The notes beneath the pieces are model-generated. The model was not told where the DNA came from and searched no databases. It saw only the letters and a program-made list of their open reading frames with translations. Shown piece after piece: positions 1 through 5,983 of a stretch of DNA of 14,314 nt (the stretch's first letter is position 1; each line of letters begins with the position of its first letter). This stretch comes from Pseudomonadota bacterium (GTDB lineage Bacteria > Pseudomonadota > Alphaproteobacteria > Rhizobiales > Rhizobiaceae). The translations under genes and the position numbers were made by a program. The DNA lies in contig QGUU01000019.1 of the NCBI GenBank assembly GCA_003242525.1, forward strand, positions 1-14,314. The letters are read 5' to 3'.

Positions 1-1212
1 GATCCGGGCCGATCCGAAAGACTGAGCCCGAATCTGTCGGCGCAATGGAAGTCGGCGGCGGGGAATTCCACTGCTGGCCTCGAAGGTTTCGATATGGAAG
101 ACATGGCGGCGGCTGCGGTCACGTTGCGCGACCATGTCAGCCAGCAGATCGCCCTGACCTTTACGGATCACGCGGCGCGTCTCATCGCTGCCGAACTGGC
201 CGACGGGCTGGACGATGCCGGCTACCTGCGCGTGGAACCAGAGGAGGTGGGAGCAAGGCTTGGCGCGGACCCGACCGAGGTGGAAGCCGTCCTGGCAACG
301 TGCCGGACGTTCGATCCGGTGGGCATCTTCGCCCGCGACCTTGCCGATTGCCTCTCGCTGCAACTGGCCGCCCGTGACCGGTTGGACCCTGCCATGCGCA
401 CCCTGGTCTCCAACCTGGATCTGCTGGCCCGGCGGGACTTCCAGAGCCTGAAACGGCTATGCGGCGTGGATGAGGACGACCTGCTCGACATGATGGAGGA
501 GATCCGGGCGCTCGATCCGCGCCCGGGAGCTGCCTTTTCCACGGATGTCAGCGATGCGATCGTGCCGGATGTCGAAGTTCGCCCCGCCAGCGACGGCACC
601 TGGGATGTGGAACTGAACCCGGCAACATTGCCGCGCGTGCTGGTCGATCACGCCTACTACCTCAGGGTTTCGACCCATGCCCGGGACCAGGCCGAGAACA
701 ACTTCCTCTCCGAATGCCTGCAAAACGCGAACTGGCTGACCCGCAGCCTCGACCAGCGGGCACGAACCATTCTGAAGGTGGCGTCCGAGATCGTCCGCCA
801 GCAGGACGCTTTTTTCGTCCACGGCGTGCGTCACCTCAAGCCGCTCAACCTGAAGACGGTGGCCGATGCCATTGGCATGCACGAATCCACCGTCAGCCGC
901 GTCACCGCCAATAAATACATGCTCACTCCGCGGGGCGTTTTTGAACTGCGTTATTTCTTTACCGCCGCCATAGGCTCGGCTGAAGGCGGGGAAGCGCATT
1001 CCTCCGAGGCCGTGCGCGACCGCATCCGCCAGCTCATTGACGAGGAGCAGCCGCAGAACGTGCTCTCGGACGACGCGATCGTCGACCATCTGAGGGCGAG
1101 CGGCGTAGACATAGCCCGGCGCACCGTGGCCAAGTACCGTGAAGCCATGAACATTCCGTCCTCCGTCCAGCGGCGGCGGGAAAAGCGCGCACGAGCCAGC
1201 CTCGCTTCCTGA
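1..1212 (+). CDS. rpoN: RNA polymerase sigma-54 factor, 5'-truncated by the window edge
   Basis: Sigma-54 directs core RNA polymerase to -24/-12 promoters opened by AAA+ activators; in rhizobia these include nitrogen and C4-dicarboxylate genes. The frame is open from base 1, so this is a partial gene of 403 visible residues. About 100 residues are missing against the usual ~500, including the glutamine-rich activator-interacting region. Visible are the core-binding domain, a helix-turn-helix at about residues 281-315 (nt 841-945, with HESTVSRVTANKYM) and the C-terminal RpoN box ARRTVAKYRE (residues 372-381, nt 1114-1143), which contacts the -24 element. The internal ATG at 94 is not the true start, because the frame continues upstream with sigma-54-like sequence. 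The stop is TGA at 1210. hpf and ptsN follow, as in most proteobacteria. Identification is secure. Confidence 0.96.
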   Translation, partial: DPGRSERLSPNLSAQWKSAAGNSTAGLEGFDMEDMAAAAVTLRDHVSQQIALTFTDHAARLIAAELADGLDDAGYLRVEPEEVGARLGADPTEVEAVLATCRTFDPVGIFARDLADCLSLQLAARDRLDPAMRTLVSNLDLLARRDFQSLKRLCGVDEDDLLDMMEEIRALDPRPGAAFSTDVSDAIVPDVEVRPASDGTWDVELNPATLPRVLVDHAYYLRVSTHARDQAENNFLSECLQNANWLTRSLDQRARTILKVASEIVRQQDAFFVHGVRHLKPLNLKTVADAIGMHESTVSRVTANKYMLTPRGVFELRYFFTAAIGSAEGGEAHSSEAVRDRIRQLIDEEQPQNVLSDDAIVDHLRASGVDIARRTVAKYREAMNIPSSVQRRREKRARASLAS

Positions 1213-1243
1213 GATTTGTTCGTTCCGCAGCTTTCACGTTTCG

Positions 1244-1272
1244 TTGACAAGCGGTGGTGAAGTGGCTAGAAG
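1244..1272 (+). promoter_or_regulatory. Candidate housekeeping promoter for hpf
   Basis: A perfect -35 hexamer TTGACA (1244-1249) is separated by 17 bp from TAGAAG (1267-1272), which matches the -10 consensus at four of six positions. It lies just after rpoN and would give hpf its own transcript with a leader of about 195 nt. The call rests on motif spacing only. Confidence 0.45.
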
Positions 1273-1294
1273 GCCGCCCCCATAGGCGGGCGGC
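1273..1294 (+). other. GC-rich hairpin at the start of the hpf leader
   Basis: GCCGCCC (1273-1279) pairs perfectly with GGGCGGC (1288-1294) around an 8-nt loop. No T-run follows. It lies 60 bases after the rpoN stop and at the predicted 5' end of the hpf transcript, so it could be a weak rpoN terminator or a 5'-end stabilising stem. A second small stem (CCCACA 1401-1406 with TGTGGG 1412-1417) lies further along the same leader. I recognise no known RNA family in 1213-1474. Confidence 0.35.
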
Positions 1295-1474
1295 GGTCCC
1301 GCGAAGCATGAACCGTCCACGGGCCGGCCAGAGCGGAAGACGGACGGGCTTGGCAGAGAGCGATCACCGGGAACTTGGGTAAATTCAGCGAGAAGGCTGT
1401 CCCACAGCTTGTGTGGGCGGACCACCAGTATAAACTCCCGGCAGTGTAGGCCTGGATAGAAAGGGCAGTTTCGA

Positions 1475-2059
1475 ATGACGCTGCGCATATCGGGAAAGCA
1501 CATGGATGTGGGCGATGCCTTCCGTGCCCGCATTAACGATCGAATCGGCGAAGCTGTTGGAAAATACTTCGATCGCGGCTTTTCAGGGCATGTCACCATC
1601 ATCAAGTCCAACTCGCGCTTCACGGCCGATTGCATGATCCGCCTTGATTCCGGCGTCTCGTTGCAGACGACCGGCGAAGCGCTAGAACCCACCCTCGCCT
1701 TTGATGCCGCGGCAGAGCGCCTTGAGAAGCGGCTTAGGCGCTACAATCGCCGGGCAAAATCGCGCAGCTACGGCACGATCAATGGTGAAATCCTGGACGT
1801 GCCCTATGCCGTAATGGAACCGCTTGGCGATGACGACGAGGAAATCCCGGAGGACTACGCTCCGGCCGTCGTCGCAGAATCGACCATGGAATTGAAGACG
1901 ATGTCGGTCGCTTCTGCCGTCATCGAACTCGACAGTGCCGACAGGCCTGTTCTTGTATTCCGAAACGCAGGCAACGACCACCTGAACATCGTTTATCGAA
2001 GGCCGGATGGACATATCGGCTGGATCGACCCCTCGACCGTGAAGGTCGCCCGGGGATAA
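1475..2059 (+). CDS. hpf: Long-form ribosome hibernation promoting factor (HPF/RaiA)
   Basis: Binds the 30S decoding centre and pairs 70S ribosomes into inactive 100S dimers in stationary phase or starvation. The protein has 194 residues, the length of the long form. Residues 1-105 form the S30AE domain (TLRISGKHMDVGDAFRARI at the N-terminus). A variable acidic linker covers about 115-135. Residues 141-190 form the C-terminal dimerisation domain, with the characteristic FRN..., NIVYRRPDGHIGWIDP stretch. The ATG at 1475 follows a weak purine-rich site (GAAAGGGCAG), and upstream in-frame extension is not needed by homology. Its place between rpoN and ptsN is the canonical alphaproteobacterial arrangement. 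Confidence 0.95.
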   Translation: MTLRISGKHMDVGDAFRARINDRIGEAVGKYFDRGFSGHVTIIKSNSRFTADCMIRLDSGVSLQTTGEALEPTLAFDAAAERLEKRLRRYNRRAKSRSYGTINGEILDVPYAVMEPLGDDDEEIPEDYAPAVVAESTMELKTMSVASAVIELDSADRPVLVFRNAGNDHLNIVYRRPDGHIGWIDPSTVKVARG

Positions 2060-2066
2060 GAGCCAG

Positions 2067-2097
2067 CCGTCGCCAAACATGGGGTTGGCGCCGACGG
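2067..2097 (+). other. Bulged hairpin between hpf and ptsN
   Basis: CCGTCG (2067-2072) pairs with CGACGG (2092-2097) and CCAA (2073-2076) with TTGG (2085-2088). A 3-nt bulge lies on the 3' side and the apical loop is 8 nt. It fills about half of the 60-nt hpf-ptsN gap, upstream of the ptsN ribosome-binding site (around 2098-2110). It could attenuate, process or stabilise the bicistronic message. The pairing is visible; the role is inferred. Confidence 0.35.
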
Positions 2098-2119
2098 GCG
2101 GAGCAAGGGATATTTCATC

Positions 2120-2584
2120 ATGGATGTGAGCGATCTGATCGACGTCGCGGCGATCATGCCGGCGTTGAAGGCGAACTCCAAGAAACAGCTTCTCCAATTG
2201 TTGTCAGAGCGGGCGGCGGCGCTGTCCGGCATTCCGGAACGGGAAGTATTCGACACCATCCTGCAGCGCGAGCGTCTGGGTTCCACAGGCGTGGGCAACG
2301 GCATTGCAATTCCGCATGGCAAGCTGGCGGGCGTGAAGCGTATCACCGGCGTATTTGCCCGACTGGAATCACCTGTGGATTTCGAGGCGCTGGACGACCA
2401 GCCGGTAGACCTGGTGTTCCTGCTGCTGGCGCCCGAAGGGGCGGGAGCCGATCACCTCAAGGCGCTCTCGCGCATAGCCCGCGTGCTGCGCGACGCCGAC
2501 ACGGTCGCAAAGATTCGCGGCACCCGCGACGCTGCGGCGATCCATACTCTCCTGTCACAGACGCCCGCCTCACACGCGGCCTGA
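2120..2584 (+). CDS. ptsN: Nitrogen-PTS phosphocarrier EIIA-Ntr
   Basis: Terminal phosphoacceptor of the regulatory nitrogen PTS (PtsP, NPr, PtsN). It transports no sugar; it adjusts potassium transport, nitrogen metabolism and stress responses according to its phosphorylation state. The 154-residue length is typical of the single-domain PTS EIIA type-2 fold. The phosphorylated histidine is His66 in the conserved segment GNGIAIPHGK (residues 59-68), preceded by the family stretch ERLGSTGVGNG. The N-terminus begins directly with the family's DVSDLI-like start, preceded by a GGAGCAAGGG ribosome-binding region. It is probably co-transcribed with hpf 60 bases upstream. A hairpin 10 bases after the stop codon separates it from convergent nth. 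Confidence 0.95.
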   Translation: MDVSDLIDVAAIMPALKANSKKQLLQLLSERAAALSGIPEREVFDTILQRERLGSTGVGNGIAIPHGKLAGVKRITGVFARLESPVDFEALDDQPVDLVFLLLAPEGAGADHLKALSRIARVLRDADTVAKIRGTRDAAAIHTLLSQTPASHAA

Positions 2585-2593
2585 ACTGATAGC

Positions 2594-2609
2594 CCCGCCT
2601 TCTGGCGGG
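2594..2609 (+). terminator. Hairpin terminator candidate after ptsN
   Basis: CCCGCC (2594-2599) and GGCGGG (2604-2609) form a perfect 6-bp stem closed by TTCT, ten bases after the ptsN stop and inside the convergent ptsN/nth gap. There is no U-tract, so it is either a weak intrinsic terminator or a 3'-end-protecting stem. Being symmetric, it could serve nth transcripts as well. Confidence 0.5.
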
Positions 2610-2672
2610 ATTCAGCCCGGCCCTGAACATCACCGACCAGGTGACAAGCGGGGCGCGGCGTTAACCGCCAAG

Positions 2673-3473
2673 TCAGGCGGCGGGCTCGACGGGCCCGAAG
2701 GATGCAATTTCCACCAGCGGAGCCGGAGTGGCAGTGGTCTTTTCGCGAGACTTGCACAGGTCGGCGATGACACAAAGCGCGCATTCGGGCTTGCGGGCCT
2801 TGCAGACGTAGCGCCCGTGCAGAATCAACCAGTGATGGGCATGGCGCATATATTCGCTGGGAATCACTTCAACCAGCCGCCGTTCGACTTCCTCCGGCGT
2901 CTTGCCCTGTGCCAGCCCGATGCGGTTGCCGATTCGGAAAATGTGGGTATCGACCGCCATCGTGGGCTGGCCGAAGGCGATGTTCAGAACGACATTGGCG
3001 GTCTTGCGCCCGACACCGGGGAGCTTGATCAGCTCCTCGCGCGTTTCCGGCACATTGCCGCCATGCTCGCGCACCAGCATCTCGGATAGCGCGATCACGT
3101 TTTTTGCCTTGGCGCGCCACAGACCGATGGTGCGGATATATTCGCCAACTCGCTCCTCGCCGAGTGCCGCCATCTTTTGCGGCGTGTCCGCGACCTTGAA
3201 AAGCGCCCGCGTCGCCTTGTTGACACCGGCATCCGTGGCCTGCGCAGACAGAACAACGGCGACCAGCAGGGTAAAGGGATTGACATATTCCAGTTCCCCC
3301 TTCGGCTCGGGGCGCTGGACCGCGAAGCGGCGGAAGATTTCATGCACTTCAGCCGGACTGTAAATGCAATAGGGTCGCCCCTTCTGCGGCTTTGCCCTCG
3401 GGGAAACGGCGCCGCGGGCTGGCGCGGGACGGGATTCGGGCGTGCGGCGATCTTTCGACTTGGGATTGGTCAT
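2673..3473 (-). CDS. nth: Endonuclease III (DNA glycosylase/AP lyase)
   Basis: Base-excision repair enzyme removing oxidised pyrimidines and cutting the abasic site by beta-elimination. With the chosen ATG at 3473 the protein has 266 residues, against ~211 in E. coli; the extra length is a basic, proline-rich N-terminal tail (residues 1-35) seen in rhizobial homologues, plus a short C-terminal tail. The helix-hairpin-helix LPGVGRKTANVV carries catalytic Lys157, and catalytic Asp175 lies in VDTH. The [4Fe-4S] cysteines are Cys224, 231, 234 and 240 (C-x6-C-x2-C-x5-C). The start at 3473 is chosen because AGGA lies six bases upstream; GTG 3506 and ATG 3497 would overlap the divergent gene. Only 22 bp separate the two start codons. 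Confidence 0.95.
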   Translation of the reverse strand: MTNPKSKDRRTPESRPAPARGAVSPRAKPQKGRPYCIYSPAEVHEIFRRFAVQRPEPKGELEYVNPFTLLVAVVLSAQATDAGVNKATRALFKVADTPQKMAALGEERVGEYIRTIGLWRAKAKNVIALSEMLVREHGGNVPETREELIKLPGVGRKTANVVLNIAFGQPTMAVDTHIFRIGNRIGLAQGKTPEEVERRLVEVIPSEYMRHAHHWLILHGRYVCKARKPECALCVIADLCKSREKTTATPAPLVEIASFGPVEPAA

Positions 3474-3487
3474 GGGCGTCCTATAAT
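3460..3487 (+). promoter_or_regulatory. Promoter for the DUF2244 gene, implying a leaderless mRNA
   Basis: A perfect -10 hexamer TATAAT (3482-3487) lies 16 bp downstream of TTGGGA (3460-3465), which matches the -35 consensus at four of six positions. The expected transcription start is near 3494-3496, at or within two bases of the DUF2244 ATG (3496), which has no Shine-Dalgarno sequence. The -35 lies inside the first codons of divergent nth. Read on the minus strand, the same box gives TATTAT and could serve nth. Confidence 0.6.
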
Positions 3488-3495
3488 ATGGCCAC

Positions 3496-4002
3496 ATGAG
3501 CGACACAAACGTTCCCCCGGGCAGAAGCGCCGCTGCCGAGGAACCATTCTTTCAGGCGTTGCTTACTCCGCACCGTTCGTTGGGTCGTACGGGCTTCATG
3601 ATCCTCATGGGGGCGCTGCTATTCGGCTGGACGGTCACCGGTATATTCATGATTTCACGCGGCGCATGGCCGGTGTTCGGCTTTTTCGGACTGGACGTGC
3701 TTGCACTCTACATTGCCTTCCGGCTCAACTACCGGGCCGCAAGGGCACGTGAAGAAGTGTCGGTATCGCGCACTGCCCTTGATATCCTGAAGGTCGCACC
3801 GTCAGGCAAATCGGTCTTCCACCGCTTCAATCCCTTCTGGACGCAGTTCTCGGTATCCCGCCATGACGAGATCGGCATCACCCGCATGGCGGTCCAGGCG
3901 CAAGGGCGCAATGTGACGATCGGCTCCTTCCTCAACCCGGACGATCGGGAAAGTTTCGCAGTTGCCTTCGCCCGCGCTCTGGCGCGGGCGAAAGCGCGCT
4001 AA
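3496..4002 (+). CDS. DUF2244 family integral membrane protein
   Basis: A 168-residue protein of the DUF2244 family, common in alphaproteobacteria and without an assigned function that I know of. The N-terminal ~30 residues are polar. Two hydrophobic segments at about 32-54 and 57-76 form a membrane hairpin joined by a very short loop (SRGAW). The rest is a soluble domain (77-168) with the family-like stretches LNYRAARAREE and FNPFWTQFSV, then an Ala/Arg-rich tail. By topology both ends probably lie on the same face of the inner membrane. The gene starts 22 bp from divergent nth, and the two may be co-regulated. There is no Shine-Dalgarno sequence before the ATG. The last 12 codons overlap a perfect 11-bp hairpin. 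Family call firm, function unknown. Confidence 0.88.
   Translation: MSDTNVPPGRSAAAEEPFFQALLTPHRSLGRTGFMILMGALLFGWTVTGIFMISRGAWPVFGFFGLDVLALYIAFRLNYRAARAREEVSVSRTALDILKVAPSGKSVFHRFNPFWTQFSVSRHDEIGITRMAVQAQGRNVTIGSFLNPDDRESFAVAFARALARAKAR
3967..3992 (+). terminator. 11-bp hairpin overlapping the 3' end of the DUF2244 gene
   Basis: TTCGCCCGCGC (3967-3977) pairs perfectly with GCGCGGGCGAA (3982-3992) around the tetraloop TCTG. It lies wholly within the coding sequence and ends 10 bases before the end of the stop codon. Stem strength suggests transcription termination or mRNA 3'-end protection, but no U-tract follows. It may partly be a by-product of encoding an Ala-Arg-rich tail. Confidence 0.4.
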
Positions 4003-4041
4003 ACCTGCCTGGCGTCCGTTTTCGGGTGGATTGCTGCTCGA

Positions 4042-4060
4042 CCCGCAACGATATTGCGGG
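4042..4060 (+). promoter_or_regulatory. Palindrome just upstream of the AraC-alkyltransferase gene
   Basis: CCCGCAA (4042-4048) and TTGCGGG (4054-4060) form a perfect 7-bp inverted repeat around CGATA. It ends two bases before the AAGGAG ribosome-binding site (4063-4068). It could be an operator for the encoded AraC-type domain or an RNA stem limiting translation. Each arm contains GCAA, the sequence of the E. coli Ada B-box, but that resemblance is short and may be chance. Confidence 0.35.
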
Positions 4061-4077
4061 CCAAGGAGTCATTTGCC

Positions 4078-4992
4078 ATGTACGCCAACACGCCCATGAA
4101 CCATCGCATGTCGACGTTGCCGCAGCCTGTCCTCGAAAAGGATATTACGCCCCGGGGCGACGACTACACAGTGGTGCGCCGCGTCATCGAGAAAATCAGC
4201 CTCGACTATCGCGAACAGCCCTCCCTGGAGGATCTGGCAGAGGCTGTGGGCGAAACGCCTACGGGCCTGCAGAAGCTGTTCACCCGCTGGGCCGGGCTGT
4301 CGCCAAAGGCGTTCCTTCAGGCTGTGACGCTCGACCATGCGCGCCGGCTGCTCGATTCCGGAATGCCGCTACTTGAGACCGCTTTTGAACTTGGCATGTC
4401 CGGCCCCGGCCGGCTGCACGACCTGTTTGTCACACACGAAGCGATGTCGCCGGGAGATTACAAGAATCGCGGCGCAGGTCTGACCATCCGCTATGGCTAC
4501 CACATTTCACCCTTCGGCATCGCGCTTGTCATGGTCACGGACCGGGGCCTGGCGGGTCTCGCATTTGCCGATCCCGGCGGAGAGGCAGCAGCTTTGGCCG
4601 ACATGCGCAGCCGCTGGCGCAATGCGAGCTATGTCGAGGACATGGCAGCAACCGCACCTTATGCCGAGCGCATTTTCAATCCAGGCAAATGGCGCGCCGA
4701 CCAGCCCCTCAGGGTGGTCATGATCGGCTCGGACTTCCAGCTGAGGGTCTGGGAAGCGCTGCTGCGCATTCCGATGGGGCAGGCTTGCACCTATTCCGAC
4801 ATTGCACGGCGCATCGGCCAACCCAGCGCGAGTCGGGCCGTCGGCGCGGCGGTCGGCGCAAATCCGCTCTCCTTCGTGGTGCCCTGCCACCGCGCGCTAG
4901 GAAAGACCGGCGCGCTGACCGGCTACCATTGGGGCCTCACCCGCAAGCGCGCCATCCTCGGTTGGGAAGCCGGCCAGCTGACGAGAGGCTGA
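4078..4992 (+). CDS. AraC-type HTH fused to O6-alkylguanine-DNA alkyltransferase, without the Ada zinc domain
   Basis: Suicide repair protein that transfers the alkyl group from O6-alkylguanine to its own cysteine, fused to a DNA-binding domain. In the 304 residues, an AraC-type double helix-turn-helix (about 28-130; SLEDLAEAVGETPTGLQKLF, then SPKAFLQAVTLDHARRLL) precedes the alkyltransferase fold. The active-site segment VVPCHRAL carries acceptor Cys270; the recognition helix and arginine finger lie in SRAVGAAVGANP (252-263). E. coli Ada begins with a zinc-binding domain whose cysteine takes methyl from phosphotriesters and triggers activation; that domain is absent, and Cys237 and Cys270 are the only cysteines here. 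The start ATG 4078 is set by AAGGAG nine bases upstream; an in-frame TTG at 4054 lies inside a palindrome and is less likely. Known in rhizobia, often annotated ada-like. Confidence 0.9.
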   Translation: MYANTPMNHRMSTLPQPVLEKDITPRGDDYTVVRRVIEKISLDYREQPSLEDLAEAVGETPTGLQKLFTRWAGLSPKAFLQAVTLDHARRLLDSGMPLLETAFELGMSGPGRLHDLFVTHEAMSPGDYKNRGAGLTIRYGYHISPFGIALVMVTDRGLAGLAFADPGGEAAALADMRSRWRNASYVEDMAATAPYAERIFNPGKWRADQPLRVVMIGSDFQLRVWEALLRIPMGQACTYSDIARRIGQPSASRAVGAAVGANPLSFVVPCHRALGKTGALTGYHWGLTRKRAILGWEAGQLTRG

Positions 4993-5052
4993 ACGAGCAG
5001 ACTGCGGTTTCTGGCCGTATTCCCATAAGCCGCTGCAAAGGCTAGCCTCTCG
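4982..5052 (+). repeat. Long-range 9-bp inverted repeat spanning the ada-like/rbsK intergenic region
   Basis: CGAGAGGCT (4982-4990) is the exact reverse complement of AGCCTCTCG (5044-5052), separated by 53 nt. The inner region can add a shorter GCGG/CCGC pairing. The first arm ends on the first base of the alkyltransferase stop codon and the second lies 24 nt before the ribokinase start. It could form a closed RNA domain acting as a terminator or leader structure. I match it to no known riboswitch. Confidence 0.35.
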
Positions 5053-5076
5053 AAACAATCCGGGAGGTTCTTCTGC

Positions 5077-5982
5077 ATGATCATCGTCGTCGGCTCGATC
5101 AATCTCGACCTGATCGCCACGGTCGATCGCCTTCCAGGGCCCGGAGAAACCGTGCCGGGCAGCGGCTTTTCAACAGCTCCGGGAGGCAAGGGCGCCAACC
5201 AGGCCCTGGCCGCGGCACGTGCCGGGGCCCAGGTGCGGATGGTCGGCGCCGTCGGAAAGGATAATTTCGCCGCAGACGCGCTCGACTGCCTCAAGAATGC
5301 GATGATCGATCTGTCCGGCGTCGGCGAAACCCATGCCTCGACCGGCACGGCATTGATCCTGGTAGGAGCCGACGGCGAGAACATGATCGCGGTCGTTCCC
5401 GGCGCCAACGCTTCGGTCTTGCCCGGTGATCTCTCCAAGGCCTTCATGAAAAAAGGCGATGTCGTGCTTTTGCAGCACGAAATACCGCTGGCGACGGTCG
5501 CCGCGGCGCTGGATATGGCGCGCGAGGCCGGGGCGGTTTCCATTCTCAATACGGCCCCTTTCCAGGCAGAGGCCGCCGAGCTGTTGGCCAAGGCGGACGT
5601 CATCGTTGCCAACGAGACCGAATTCGACCTCTATGGCAAAGCCCTTTCGCTTGACGGAAGCGACCGGCCCGCCCGCATCGCAGCCTTTGCGAGACGCACC
5701 GGACGCACCATCATCGTCACGCTTGGCAGTGAAGGCGTGATGGCCGCAACAAGGGACGACTTCCTGCAGGTCCCCTCCCTGCCCATCACGCCGGTCGATA
5801 CTGTCGGCGCCGGTGACACTTTCTGCGGCTATCTCGCGGCTTCGCTCGGCGCAGGCCTGGGACTGGAGGATGCTCTGCGGCGGGCAGCGGTTGCCGGCGC
5901 CCTGGCCTGCCTGAAACCCGGAGCGCAGCCGGCAATACCCCTGGCCAAGGAGGTCGAAGAAGCACTGGCGCAGGGGCGCTGA
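5077..5982 (+). CDS. rbsK: Ribokinase (PfkB family)
   Basis: Phosphorylates D-ribose to ribose-5-phosphate using ATP in the cytoplasm, feeding the pentose phosphate pathway and nucleotide synthesis. The 301-residue length is normal. Residues 1-12 (MIIVVGSINLDL) are the typical ribokinase opening. The substrate-binding signature GGKGANQA is at 36-43, and the ATP/anion-hole signature DTVGAGDTFCG at 241-251 contains the catalytic base Asp247. NETEF (179-183) is the usual ribokinase form of that region. A GGGAGG ribosome-binding site precedes ATG 5077. The stop is one base from the amidase start, so the two are translationally linked. A nucleoside hydrolase nearby would supply ribose. A related PfkB sugar kinase is possible but less likely. 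Confidence 0.9.
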   Translation: MIIVVGSINLDLIATVDRLPGPGETVPGSGFSTAPGGKGANQALAAARAGAQVRMVGAVGKDNFAADALDCLKNAMIDLSGVGETHASTGTALILVGADGENMIAVVPGANASVLPGDLSKAFMKKGDVVLLQHEIPLATVAAALDMAREAGAVSILNTAPFQAEAAELLAKADVIVANETEFDLYGKALSLDGSDRPARIAAFARRTGRTIIVTLGSEGVMAATRDDFLQVPSLPITPVDTVGAGDTFCGYLAASLGAGLGLEDALRRAAVAGALACLKPGAQPAIPLAKEVEEALAQGR

Positions 5983-5983
5983 C

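Noticed and set aside
457..1089. 210-codon open frame on the minus strand inside rpoN.
   Set aside because: It is antisense to a clearly conserved gene, has no recognisable family, and such frames are common in high-GC DNA.
94..1212. rpoN starting at the ATG at 94.
   Set aside because: The frame is open to base 1 and about 100 N-terminal residues of sigma-54 are missing, so the gene is cut by the window edge and not started here.
3488..3499. Three-codon open frame whose stop overlaps the DUF2244 start.
   Set aside because: It begins upstream of the expected transcription start, so it would not be in the mRNA, and it is too short to support.
3474..3506. Longer nth reading frame starting at GTG 3506 or ATG 3497.
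   Set aside because: It would overlap the divergent start codon; AGGA is properly spaced before ATG 3473, and the extension has no family support.
4021..4040. Sigma-54-like -24/-12 pattern (GG and GC 12 bp apart) upstream of the AraC-alkyltransferase gene.
   Set aside because: Only the GG/GC doublets fit; the flanking TGGCAC and TTGC bases do not. I found no convincing -24/-12 site in the other intergenic regions I checked.
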